Shown here: positions 10,933 to 32,053 of the stretch, one piece after another
Layout: every line of letters begins with the position of its first letter
Numbering within the stretch: the first letter of the stretch is position 1
DNA from: Lampris incognitus
Lineage: Eukaryota > Chordata > Actinopteri > Lampriformes > Lampridae
Direction of reading: 5' to 3'
DNA: 64,000 bases
NCBI RefSeq assembly: GCF_029633865.1
Contig: NC_079219.1
Location: 59,599,284 to 59,663,283, forward strand
The notes under the pieces: generated by a model
Told to the model about the DNA's origin: nothing
The model's database searches: none
What the model saw: the letters and a program-made list of their open reading frames with translations, nothing else
Position numbers and translations under genes: made by a program

Positions 10933-13856
10933 GTCGGGTGGTTGTAGGGGGGGGTAGGTAGCCCCCTGGTTGCCTACATTTTAGTTACTTACTGGATGCT
11001 CCGCTAAATCTGGTAGCACGTTTCGCACAGTTTCACGCTGTGTTGGTTTTAACTAAGAAACGCTCACAGCCTGGGCGCCTTAGTTAAGGTCGTAGGAATG
11101 TGAGATTTGTGTGATTCTGGGAGTGAATCCAGACTCTTGTGCAGCGCGTTTCCAATTTGTTTTACACTTGATGCTGTCGCGGCCCATTTTAACTATGACC
11201 CACTTTTCAGAATAACTTTGTACCGAGAATGTTTTGCTAAGTTTCACATGGGGTTAGGGTGGTTCTGGGTTCGAGGTTATGAGGTTATAATAGTGGGGTT
11301 ATGTCCCTCAGCTTCGCTGACGCCTAATTAAATAGGAGAGTCAGGTTAAGGTCTAAATGGGTATTTGCTGCATGTTATGACTGGAGTGACCGAGTCCTCT
11401 CCCAGTTCAGCTTCCATAAGGCTAGGCTAGTACACACTATTTTCAAGCATCCCTTTCTCCCTGTTTCTCAGATCACTAAATGCTTCCAAGTGTTGCTTAT
11501 TTTGGCCTCTTATTTTCTTGACATATTTCATTGGCCTACATAAATTGTGGTCTGAGAGTGCAGGCAAGACTATATCATAGAACAGTGGGCTAATTGCGCC
11601 AAATTAGGGCCAACTATGAGATGTTCCCATTCAGTTACTCTGTGTCACTGTTGGGAGTGTTAGGCCAGTGCTCAATGAATGGCCAGTGACCTGTAAGATT
11701 GCACTCTGTTTAGACTGTTTGTCTCTGGATGAGTAGTCCCCCGGTCTAGACAGACACGCTTTCTTAGGAAGTGGGTGTGTCATTAACATATTAACAATAG
11801 AGACTTATCAACAGTAAACTAGGAGGATGGAAGAATTGACTATGCCAGCCAGGAGTTAATGGCAGTTTTGCGGTAAGCCAGCAGTTGGAGTACAAGCCCT
11901 CTAGCTATTCATGTTGAACTAGTTCAGTCAATGGCACCTGATCTGGAGTTAGTCTTCGCTGATTTAGAGTAGACTGTGTATATGGAGGCCTGCTACTGGA
12001 CACGCTAAAGGTAACTCAACACTGCATTGGACTTTTTAACTTTTTATTGGTGTTGATTTTATCAGAGATCCCTTTCAGTGGAAAGGGTCTGTTTAATCAC
12101 ACTGTAAAACTGTAACAAGAAAAATTACAAAATATCCTTTGAAACAGATGGACAATAAAGTAGACCTTACTTCACTTCTTTGCAGGATGTATGCTACTTT
12201 ATGGAGCCATTACTTTTTGAAGGAGCACTTGAACTGCTTATTGTGTCTTCACCACCAAGTGAATAACAGGAAAGATCAGTGTTTCGGAGCAGAAGCTAAG
12301 TGGCACCATGTGACAATACATATGTCACTTTAAGAACGAGTCTTTACAGCATCAAAATGTACAAAACAAATCAAAGGGGCTCTGTTGAGTGCCAGCGAGC
12401 AGCTTTTCACAAGTGCGGCGCTGTAATGCCTTTTTTTACACCATGTATTCTGTGTTGTCCCTGTCAGAGAAGGTTGGATGTTTGTGGTGAACTGCCAAAA
12501 CTCTCAGACAAGACAGACATGGTTAAGGACACCCTGTACCACAACTAAAGCTGTATTTTATTTTGCGTTCTTTCTCCCAGTCAAATTGTGTATACGCGAT
12601 TAAGCAGATATTTTTCTTGAGTCCTTGACAGTCCGCTCTCTCAAAGTAACCTCCTCTAGTGTGTGCAAGTTGCTCAGCCATATGGAATTCATAACACACT
12701 TAATAAGCTATGAAGTATTATTTACAGTACATGATTTATGCGGGGGCCCTATCTATAGGCTTCAAGATGCCATTGCCCATCACAGCTGTGAAGAAGAACA
12801 GATGAAATGCAGGCCTGGGTGATGTCATTCAGCTAAAGAGGAAGAAAGGAGATGAATGAGAGTTGGAATAGTGAGCAAGAATAAAAGAGATAAAGGCTTT
12901 ACGGTTGGCTTGCTGTACCCTCATCAAGGAGTGCCCACCCAGAAACATAAGCCCTGATTCCGATTGTGAAAGTTGGCCAGAACCTCAGCGATTCAAAGTG
13001 GGCAGCATGAGGCTAGTGAAAAATGAGGAAGAGGAACTACCCAGAGAAAAGAGAGAACAGATTGGAGAGAAAAAAAGCCAAGCCAGGTGATGTCATCTTG
13101 CTGCGGTGCCAAATATGCTCATCGGCAGAGGGTCTCTCATCCCCTGGATCAGGTTTCATATGGTTTTGCAGGGGGACTGTTGGGGTTGTGTCTATAGCTG
13201 ATCTCACCAGATTAAATCCCCAGGACTGGATCAAGAAACAGATGGAATTGGACCACAAGTTATTATCATTGATAAATAATTGAAGACGATTGCGTGTCAA
13301 CGCTTAGAAGCCAGCTCTCTTGGTAGCTTGCAGAATATCCTCTATAATTAAAGGTTTATGAGATCGCAGTAATAAATAGACAAGATCAAGTTTTTTTTTC
13401 TTTTTTCCAACCCACTGTTGTCAAGTACAGACTCTAGAAAGCCGTCATAGATCAAAGTGGTCCATCTGGAGCACTCAGTGTATGTTCAATATTGCAGACG
13501 TTATTAAAAAAACGTTAAAACATTAATCTCCACCACGTCTAGTAAAATTCTTCCTCTACTGAGAGTTCACCTCAGACAGACTTACATAGGCCTTCCCCGT
13601 ATATAATGTCACGCCCACGTATGTCTCTCTCTTCACTAGGTTGCATCTTTGTTTGTTTTCCCTCTGTGACAAACCTCAGCCTGGCAAAATCTGCTGGTGT
13701 GTCCGCAGCAAATGCAGCAAGCAGATTAATTCTCATCTCCACTCAGTTCTGGTTGTCCCCCTTTCTAACATTTTGTCCTAGCTTCCCCCTTTTTTTTGGG
13801 GGGGGGGGATTATTTACATTTACAAAGATAGCATAGTTAAAATTGCAGGGTGCGGG
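10933..13856. other. zyx intron 1, no further feature seen
   Basis: AT-rich unique-looking DNA. Short open frames carry no recognised domains. Conserved intronic enhancers cannot be judged without comparison. Confidence 0.4.
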
Positions 13857-14300
13857 GGCTTCCGGGTAGCGTAGCCGTCTCTTCCATTGCCTACCAACAC
13901 GGGGATCGCCGGTTCGAATCCCCGTGTTACCTCCGGCTTGGTTGGGCAGCCCTACAGACACAATTGGCCGTGTCTGTGGGTGGGAAGCTGGATGTGGGTA
14001 TGTGTCCTGGTCGCCACACTAGCGCCTCCTCTGGTCAGTCGGAGTGCCTGTTCGGGGAGGAGGGGGAACTGGGGGGGAATAGCGTGATCCTCCCACGTGC
14101 TACGTCCCCCTGGTGAAACTCCTCACTGTCAGGTGAAAAGAAGCAGCTGGTGACTCCACGTGTATGGGAGGAGGCATGTGGTAGTCTGCAGCCCTCCCCG
14201 GATCAGCAGAGGGGGTGGAGCAGCGACCAGGACGGCTTGGAAGAGCGGGGTAATTGGACAATTGGGGTGAAAAGGAGTGGGGAAAGCCACAAAAAAAGAA
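13857..14300 (+). mobile_element. SINE family A, full-length copy
   Basis: It has the tRNA-like head with B box ggttcgaatcc at about 13912, the full body and the tail ttggggtgaaaagg. It lies in zyx intron 1. Confidence 0.9.
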
Positions 14301-15231
14301 GGCTCCAGGGCTGCAGTATTGGATTGGAGTGTAAACTTGTCAGCTTCTCTTGCCCTGCTGTCAGCGAGGTGTGGCAACATGTCCCGCATAATAACTTTCC
14401 ATGGTCCATTAAGAGATTCATGTTAAAAAAGCAGAAGAGACCAGTTGACATTTGGTTTTTTTGAGCAGGTCGAGGTTATGTCACTGGCACATCAGCAATA
14501 CTTTCACCCGCCCCGGGCGTTATTTCCTGTCAGAACTTGGAAACCGCGGCTCTGCGAGAGGAATGAGGAAACACTAAAACACTACAGACTTCAGTTGATT
14601 AGTCCAGCCTGTACAGTAGGAGAGGCCTATACCGTCTACTTTCAAAGGCTACATGAAACTCAGCCCTTTTACAAGTGGCTTCCCCAAACGAGGGCAAACT
14701 CCCCATTTCTACAGAGGCTCGGTTAGCCACAGCTCTAGTGAGGTCTGCAAGGCGTGGAGAAAAAAAGTTTGAGGGGAAAAAAATGCACCAACCTCCTAAA
14801 GGCAAAACCACTCTCAGCCGTAATGTAAAGAAAAGCAAACTGAAAGTCGCAGTAGGCAGTGGGAAAATATGAGGAAACGTTATTTATTTCTATAGGAAAC
14901 AAGAAATCTGAGCTAGAAACGCTGAGGTAACGCCAGCGTGTTAACCACCGGTGGGTAAAGTAAATAGACGTATGTGGCGTGACCCTTGAGGCGTTTCACG
15001 CTGGTGTTCTGATAGTTCCTACCACTCCTGGCTTATACTGCTCCCTCCCTAGAAAACCATAGTGGTTTATTGTTTCATGTAAGCCACTTATCCTGAACAG
15101 TCAGGTGTTTAGTTGGCTAAATTATCTCTGGCATCTGTTGGTGCCACTATGGTACGTCTGCTCTTTATACACAGCCTGAGGAGAGCTCACACACATCCCT
15201 GTTAGCAGAACTTTTGCCAAGGTTTTTGGAT

Positions 15232-15688
15232 ATTTTTTTTGGACACCCCCCACCCCACCCCACCCCACCCAATTGTATCCAGCCAGTTACCCCACTCTTC
15301 CTAGCCGTCCCGGTCTCTGCTCCACCCCCTCTGCCGACTGCAGAGGAGTCAGCAGGGCTGCAGACTACCACATGCCTCCTCTCATACATGTGGAGTCACC
15401 AGCCGCTTCTTTTCACCTGACAGTGAGGAGTTTCACCAGGGGGACGTAGCACGTGGGAGGATCACGCTATTACTCCCCCCCCCCCCCCCGGAACAGGCAC
15501 CCCGACCGACCAGAGGAGGTGCTAGTGCAGCGACCAGGACACATACCCACATCCGGCTTCCACCCGCAGACACGGCCAGTTGTGTCTGTAGGGACGCCCG
15601 ACCAAGCCGGAGGTAACGTGGGATTCGAACCGGTGATCCCCGTGTTGGTAGGCAACAGAATAGACCGCCGTGCTACCCGGACGCCCGG
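15232..15688 (-). mobile_element. SINE family A, full-length copy
   Basis: Reverse orientation. The tail expands into (caccc)n at 15243-15270 and the head (ggattcgaaccgg) is near 15630. A C-run of about 13 lies at 15476-15489. It lies in zyx intron 1. Confidence 0.9.
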
Positions 15689-16153
15689 TTTTTGGAACTG
15701 TTTTGAGTGCGTTTGATGGAGTTGTGTTTCACAGCATATGCTCTGGGCTTAGATGCTGTTTTTTTTTCTTTTTACTGCTGCTGCACTAAAGCCAGATATA
15801 GCCTGGGCCCAGCCACGGTTTAAGAAACTGCGGGCAACAAAAAGTCCTCCTTTTAATTAGTTGACTGAGATTACATCATGCAAGATGTTTTGTTGATGCA
15901 TCACCACCGCTAATGCACTGACGAAGGACATGCTGACAACATTTGTCAGTAGATAAACGTTTCGTTTCTTTGTGTGGCGTGCGAGAACACGACTGAATGT
16001 CAGACTTCGTTAGTGTTTGAGCTCTGTGACTTACTCTGTGTTACATCGTTCTTATCAAATTCAAACAGTTGACTGCTCATAACCACATTGGCATGTTCAC
16101 TGGCTAATTTTTGCCTGCTGTTTCTGGTTGTTTTTCCTCAGTTCGAAAAAAAG

Positions 16154-24331
<8,178 letters not shown>

Positions 24332-25255
24332 TTTGTGCAAACATCTGCCGCTCAGTCAAACTATGAACCAAATCCAAAAAGCACAGAATTCATTCAGCTA
24401 CCATTTTGCCTTTGCAACAGGGCTTTACATGTGTGCAGGCGTGAGTGAGTGAGCATGAAAGTGCCGTTGTGAATGTGTGTATTTGCATGCAGACAGAGTG
24501 CAGCGTTTCTTCCCCTCGGCTTCTCTTTTCTTCAGTGCAGAGGTAATGTACTGCACCGAAATTGACTTCTTGTGTTTTATTCCCGATCTCCTGTCCTCTG
24601 ATCTACCGCTAGCCTTCTGTGTGTGCCAGAGTATGAGATCATGGCCCTTCTATGTTTACGCTAAAACTCTCAGCATAACTTGCACAAGAACAGCTTGGTC
24701 AAAAGGAGCAGTTCCATCGATCTGAAGTCACCTACCTTTTTTAATTTCTCTCCTAATTTTCAAAAGCCTCGTTTGCAAATAGCCGTGTATTGATCCTAAA
24801 CTATCTCTGGCCACCCTACCGCTCTTGGACTGATTTGAAAAAGAAAAGGGATTGGTGATAACAGTTTTATTCTCTAATCTATCATCGAGACACTTTAACC
24901 ATAGCAGGAGGAATGTCCGACTCCTCCCGTATGTTCGACTTCTCCCTTGAGCCCAACTGGTTGGCTGCTTTTACGCTACACTCATAGCACATAGGCAGTT
25001 GTAGTGCCTGCAAGCATGTAGCTGTCCTGCCTAGACGGTGCTTTCTCGTCAGCCGCTCCACTCTCCTAGCATCTGTAGCTTTTGTAGGGCTCTAATCTGA
25101 CTGCAAAAAAACACAACTAAATGTTGTTATTGTGAGTTTTCCTGTGTTTTAATTTTCTTGTTTTATAGGCATGCGTTGTTAACAGATGACTCTTAGTTGC
25201 TCTGCTCATCGGGCCGTACTACTCGTAATAAAGGTGAAATAAGATCAAATTTGGG
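24332..25255 (+). other. zyx: zyx 3' untranslated region with polyadenylation signal
   Basis: No further exon follows the stop codon at 24329-24331. A canonical AATAAA lies at 25227-25232, about 900 bp downstream, with no strong earlier signal noted. The 3' end is therefore expected about 15-30 bases later. The exact cleavage site is inferred. Confidence 0.6.
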
Positions 25256-26286
25256 GATTTCTCTTAAAGAAATCCGTTCTTAGCTGACTTCAGCTTGTTA
25301 AGTATTATTAGATGCACACTGTCGCAGATTGTAAACACAGTGGCGGTTTGCTCAGCACATAATCCATTCCGGTGATCCTTATCCTTGTTTGGAAATGTCA
25401 GCGGCACAGCTGGAAGCGGGAGCTGTTGTGTGGTCGTTGCACAGCTCCGTGATGTTGCCTTTTTGAGGGAGTAACGTATGGAAACAAACTCCCCCGTAGT
25501 CTCACTATGACTCGCGAGGCTCAGCGCTCGATACGGCTGCTCAAGAGCACACATTCGAGAAACACAGTCGTGACACTTGAGAAGCTGTGCGGACCTTTAC
25601 ATCACATGTCAAGGCTGCACACCACAGCAGGGTAAGAGAAACACCGCAGCTTTGAGCGCTGGTCCGGCAGACAAGACGGTTACTTGATTGTAGCACATTT
25701 TGACAAAATACTTCAGAGTAGTAACTTTCGTACACATTCGACGGGGTTTCATTGCCTAATTTGTGGCATTCACTTACATCCTTTGTATTATTTGTAAGGT
25801 TGTTGGTTTTGTGCACAGTATGTGGGTCTTGTTCTTTCCCAATATAACGGTGAATACCACTATTCTCCCCAGTATTCATCTATTGTACTTGTGCGTGTTG
25901 ATATCAGTTATAAAGTACTTTATCCTTCCTGTAATCTTACTGTATTTTGTCTCATTGATAAATACTTCCATTCCTTTTTGTTTGGTGTTGAGCCCGGCAG
26001 TGTGCCTTCCCCACACTTCTGTTCTTCCCAAAGTGAGCCTGGCTTGCCTCTGTGGTGATTCATTCCTCGAAACAGGCGTTATTCCTAGTTCTGCTTCTGT
26101 TAGGCCTGGCGTGGTTAGACAGCATTCTGGAGGGCTAGACTAGCGTCCCAGTTACACGACAAAATGTGATCCAGCTCTGCATGCGAACTGCGGGTGGCGG
26201 TGGCGAGCCACCGTCTTGTAGTATTCTATCACAGTGGCTTTAATTTGCACAGCCATGTCCACCCTGTGAGTGACCCTGCCGGTCTT
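25256..26286. other. zyx-kel intergenic DNA, no gene seen
   Basis: Two short minus-strand ORFs (25264-25554 and 25541-25879) have no recognised domain or splice support and are not called as genes. Confidence 0.4.
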
Positions 26287-26833
26287 CATCGTCACGTGTG
26301 ATCACGTGACAATGAGCTTTCTTCGTCATCACGTGATTGACGAGCTTTCTTCATCACGTGTGATCACGTGACGATGAGTGTTCATCATCACGATGTGATC
26401 ATGTGACGATGAGCTTTCTTCATCATCACGTGATCACGTGACGAGTGTTCATCATCACATGTGATGATGAGCTTTCTTCATCATCACAGTGTGATCATGT
26501 GACGATGAGCTTTCTTCATCATCACGTGATTGACGAGCTTTCTTCATCATCACGTGATCACGTGACGAGTGCTCATCATCACATGATGATGAGCTTTCTT
26601 CATCATCACAGTGTGATCATGTGACGATGAGCTTTCTTCATCATCACAGTGTGATCGTGTGACGATGAGCTTTCTTCATCATCACGTGTCATCATGTGAC
26701 GATGAGCTTTCTTCATCATCACATGATGATGAGCTTTCTTCATCATCACAGTGTGATCACGTGACGATGAGCTTTCTTCATCACATGATGATGAGCTTTC
26801 TTCATCATCACAGTGTGATCATGTGACGATGAG
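26287..26833. repeat. Minisatellite rich in CACGTG palindromes
   Basis: A tandem array of variable 25-40 bp units built from gatgagctttcttcatcatc and tcacgtgatcacgtgac. Many units contain the perfect E-box palindrome CACGTG inside tgatcacgtgac, and others have the decayed form catgtgac. It lies between zyx and kel, about 1 kb upstream of the kel start. Confidence 0.93.
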
Positions 26834-27900
26834 CTCGCAGCTGCATTATTTAATGTCCTGTTGTCCTGCGGTATTATATGATGATGGCCTTGTCTTTTTC
26901 ATATAAATCCTTTTTTTTTTTTTTATTCCCATTATATTTGTGTGAATGTGTATATGTTTACGATTATACTTGCCAGCATTCATTACCAGCACCCTGCTCC
27001 CCACTTTCATTTTGCTGTATTAAAAAAACAAAGAATACAAGTAAAACTAACTGCTAAACGCCAAACTATCTGGTCTGTGTTTATTGTTTTCTTCACACTC
27101 ACACGGTCAGCTTGTCGAAGAACAGAGTGCTATGTGAGCTAGACAGACTGAGGTACAAGTTGCATAAAGGGGGGGGGGGGTGTTGTGTTGTGTCGGCGTG
27201 ATGTTTTCTTCCTGTCCCTCCTTGTGACATCAGTGAGACGTGTTGACTCCCACACCGTCCGCCATGTGCTGGGCTGTTAGACGGCCCGGGACGCCCGCCT
27301 GCCCTATCAGCCCGCTGCAGGCGTGTGCGGGCCCGATAGTGACGCCAGTAGACGTGTGTGTGTGCGTGTGTGTGTGTGTTAGTAGGAAGTGGTGGCCCTC
27401 ATTCGGTGTGCTGTAATGCAACATTGTGTTAGCAAAATATGTGTTTACCAGAAGGTCCTCACATCTCTGACACCACATAGGACAACACAGTACCTGAAGT
27501 CTTTTATTTAAACATTTTAGTTCTGTCTTCTTCTTAAGTTCTTCTTCATCTTTGGTTCTTCTTCCTCTTCTTCTTTAGTTGTGTCTTTTAGTTCTGTTCT
27601 CTCGCACATCAAACCGATCCCCTCACGTGTCCCACGGTGGAACTGTGGTATTTGCTTGATTATCTTGGATGTGGAGGAGAAGGTTGTGACGTGGCCGGCC
27701 GAGTCCTCTTTTATCAGAACGTCAGATGAAGAGAGAAGTGAGTGATGAGGAGAGATAGAGAGCTGAGGTGACAGCTGGCTGATGGAGGGATAGAGAGGGA
27801 CAGGAGGAGGAGGCTGAACATATGAAACGCCAACGGTGAAAAGACTTGCGAGGATGCCAGAAGCTGGAGAAATGGAGTCCTGAGCTCCCCAACCACTGAC
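26834..27900. other. kel upstream region
   Basis: Includes a G-run at 27169-27180 and a (TG)n at about 27354-27380. The kel promoter must lie here or just upstream, but no core promoter element is clear. A GA-rich stretch at 27725-27830 probably belongs to the kel 5' untranslated region. Confidence 0.4.
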
Positions 27901-27903
27901 AAC

Positions 27904-30900
27904 ATGAGTGAGAACCGACAGCAGCCCGAGGTAGGACCCTCAGACACGGGGCAGAGGGAGCACTTGGTGGAGCGGGAGTCTGTTGTGCAGCTGTGTGACC
28001 ACGTTCACGCAGCAAGAGGGTAGATGTGGAACCAACAAGTCAGACTGTACGATCTGAACACTTGGTCTCTCAGATGTAGAATTGGAAATGAATTAGAGAG
28101 TTGGTTCCAGGTATGCTGCCAAGATGCAAGGGGACATTATTGTTAACTGACAGACATGCATTCAGACCGCTGTGCAGCAACAGACGTGTTGCAACAAGGG
28201 AGGCATTTTTTTAAACAGAACTTTGGTCACATCACCGTGGATACAACAACATCGTTTAAGCAGAAATGATGCATGCCTGATCTCAGGACATCAAACAGAA
28301 ACGGTACATTTGTGCACAAGTGCACGCTGGCCTTTACATGCAAACCATTCACGAGGGGAAATGTGCAAGAGGCTCGCTCAGGAGTGCTCCAGTTTAGTGC
28401 ACTCCTTCCTCTTTTGGTTAGGTCTTCCTAGATCAATGGTTCTCAATCAGGTCCAGTACTGCTGGTTTTCTGTCCTGCCACATAATGAATTACCTGTTGT
28501 TTCAGGTGTAAAACCTCCATGAAGTACTCGACACAATAGGTGAATGTAATTAAGTACCCGATAGAGTAGAAAACCGGCAGTACTTGTGGTATCTGAAGAC
28601 CTGATTGAGAACCACTGCCCAAATCATTACGTAAGTGAATTATCAGTGGCTGCCATACTCAAGGCCGTGAAAATGAAGCTCTTCTCCTTCCCTTTTAACA
28701 TAGCATTGAACCCTTCCATAGGAAATACCTCAAGAGATTTCCCCACACCATTCTGTTATGGTAGGGAGGGTTTCTCGGGTCCGGTTAAACTGGATTTTTA
28801 TTAAAATGAAATAGAATAGCTCTTTATATAGTTTTAATATATATTTATATATAGTTTATATATTATAGTTTGTGGTATTCATGGACCGGATCTCAAGGCA
28901 CAGCCAAGGTGAGGAGTGTGTCCGTTTTGGGAACCTCAGAATTGCATCTCTGCTCTTCTCAGATGATGTGGTTTTGTTGGCTTCATCAGATCGTGACCTC
29001 CAGTTCGCACTGGGGCGGTTTGCAGCCGAGTGTGAAATGGCCGGGATGAGAGTCAGCACCTCCAGGTCTGAGGCCATGGTTCTCTACCGGAAAATGGTGG
29101 GTTGCTCCCTCTGGGTTGGGGATGAGCTGTTGCCTCAAGTGAAGGAGTTCAAGTATCTCGGGGTCTTGTTCAGGAGTGAGGGTAGGATGGAGCAGGAGAT
29201 TGACAGGTGGATTGGTGCAGCATCAGCAGTAATGCGGATGCTGTACCGGATCGTTGTGGTGAAGAGGGAGCTGAGCCGGAAGGCAAAGCTCTCAATTTAC
29301 CAGTCAGTCTTGGTTCCACCCCTCACCTATGGTCACGAGCTTTGGGTAGTGACAGAAAGGGTGAGATCATGGATACAAGCGGCTGAATTGAGTTTCCTCC
29401 GTAGGGTGTCTGGGCCCACCCTTAGAGATAGGGTGAGGAGCTCAGACATCCGGAGGGAGCTCGGAGTAGAGTCACTGCTCCTTCATGTCGAAAGGAGCCA
29501 GTTGAGAGGGTTCAGGCATTTGATCAGGATGCCTCCTGGACACCTTCCTTTGGAGGTTTTCTGGGCACATCCAACTGGGAGGAGACCCCGGGGTAGACCC
29601 AGAACTCACTGGAGGGACTACATGTCCAGTCTGGCCCGGGAACGTCTTGGGATCCCCCAGGGGGAGCTGGAGGGTGTTGCTTAGCTTGCTGCCACCGTGA
29701 CCCGACCCCGGAGAAGTGGCTGATGATGAAATGAGATGGGATGAGATGGGATGGGATGGGATGGGAGAGAATAGCTGTGAAGTTCAGTGAACTGATATTC
29801 TAAGCAGATATGAAGTAACCTAGATCAACAGCCATGAAAAAAGTGTTTTGTTCTGATGTAATGTTGAGACGCTTCAATAATCTTCCTTTTGCTCACTGCC
29901 AGCCTCAGCCATCCCCCAAGTCATCATTACAGCCAGAATCTGAAAGAGGGTCTCGGCTCTCAAACTCCACCCACCTGCATCCCCAACTAGACACCCTCCA
30001 CCAGGCGCAAACCCCCCCCCACCTCCAGACACAGGTCCATGTCTTTACCCAACATGGGTCGGAACCCCCTGTACCACCCTGCTCCCCACCTCAGCCCCAG
30101 TCCGACCCCCAACACCAGCCCCAAACGTCGCCTGGCGAGGAGGCCAAGCCCCGATGGACAAGCCCCCGTAAACTTCTTATCCTCCTTCTCTTGGGCTCCT
30201 CCATCTGCGCCTCCATCCTGGGCCTGCTTTACTACAAGCAGCAGAATCGCCATTCGAAGAGCGTGCAGAGCGAACAGGCCGGAAAAGGTACGGCAGAAGA
30301 CCGACTCAACACAACCACAGGACCACAAATCATGACATAACTAATCCGTACCGCTGCTTTTCTGACTGACCTTTCTCCTCAATATTTCCTTCAGTCACTC
30401 CATGTCTCTCCCCTGCCTGTCTGAGGGCCTCAGCCCGTCTGTCCCTCTCTGTCGATCCCTTCACCCAGCCCTGTGACTACTTCTTGTTCACCTGTGGCTC
30501 CGACAGACCCTCGCCGGGCACCAGGGAGACACAAAGAGGCAGGGGCCTTCCTGGGGAGCCACAGAGCCGAGGGAGGAGAGGGACGCGGTCGGACAGAAGG
30601 AAGAGAGAAAGTGGTCCAGTCAGAGGTTTGAGTGACAGGGAAGCTACCCTGCTGCAGTATCTGAGGGAAATTTTGGGTGAGTATCCACTCAAACACTTCT
30701 TTGAAGAAGAAAAAAGTAAAAGAAAAAGAACTGACTGCCTAATTTCTTATGATTAAAGGCTGTTGCAAGCAGACATTCATTCCCAAGTGTGTGAATGTGG
30801 ACTCAGAGTTTCAGCAAGAGTTGCAATATTGTTTTTTCCGACTCAGATTTTTTTATTATGATTTTTTTCGAAGATTGTCTGGGTAGCGTAGGGGTCTATT

Positions 30901-32009
30901 CTGTTGCCTACCAACACAGGGATCGCCGGTTCGAATCCCCGTGTTACCTCTGTTTTTGTCAGGCGTCCCCACAGACACAATTGGCCGTGTCTGCAGGTGG
31001 GAAGCCAGATGTGCGTATGTGTCCTGGTCGCTGCACTAGCGCCTCCTCTGGTCGGTCGGGGCACCTATTCAGGGGGGAGGGGGAACTGGGGGGAGTAGCG
31101 TGATTCTCCCACGCGCTACGTCCCCCTGGTGAAACTCCTCACTGTCAGGTGAAAAGAAGCGGCTGGTGACTCCACATGTATGGGAGGAGGCCTGTGGTAG
31201 TCTGCAGCCCTCCTGGATCAGCAGAGGGGGTGGAGCAGAGACCGGGACGGCTCGGAAGGGTGGGGTAACAGGCCAAGTACAACTGGGGAGAACAGGAAAA
31301 ATCCAAAAAATAAATTACAGAACATTCAACACGTGCATGGACACACAAAAATATACACACAACGCTCCACCCAGTACAGAGGAGAGGAAGGATGCAGCAG
31401 TCACATCGTGGGTGCTGCGGTGGGGGTGTCGAGTATTAAAACACCGCTTATGCCACAGCACACACTGACGGAGGAGGCTGCCATGCAAGGCACCAACCTG
31501 CTCATCAGGAGCAGTTAGGAGTTCAGTGTTTTGCTCAAGGACACTTCGACACGCTGTCTGGAGGAGCCGGGGGTCAAACCAGCCACCTTCCATTTACTAG
31601 ACCACCCGCTCTGTCTCCTGAACCGTGCCGGCCCAAACGTGAACGAGTAATGGTGCAGTTCTGTAATACCGTAGCCCAAAGACGGGACCGGTATGAGGAA
31701 CAGTTCTTATCCCGGACCGGAATAAGTTGTTGGTCAATAATCAACAACCATGACATCGCCGGGTACGGTGTTAGTATCAAGAATAGCCCTGCAGCACCAC
31801 GCTTCACACGAGGGACTGTAATATAAGCGATTGAGAGTTAACAACGTTAACGACGCCGTGTTAACATGCTGGGTCGTTTTGCAGAATCGGAGCCGTCTGG
31901 CTCGGCAGGGCGGAAGGCCCGAGCTTTTTACCTCTCCTGTTTGGACACCAACTCCATAGAGGCTGCTGGAGAAGAACCGTTCCTCACACTCATCCAGAAG
32001 GTGAGAGGC

Positions 32010-32053
<44 letters not shown>

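Noticed and set aside
13900-13930. tRNA gene suggested by an exact B box (also in ten other copies)
   Set aside because: The B box sits in a tRNA-like SINE head. The sequence does not fold as a full cloverleaf and is followed by the conserved SINE body and tail.
28872-29684. Host gene encoding a 270-residue protein
   Set aside because: It is the C-terminal part of a Rex3/RTE reverse transcriptase, with the family's gatgg tail right after it.
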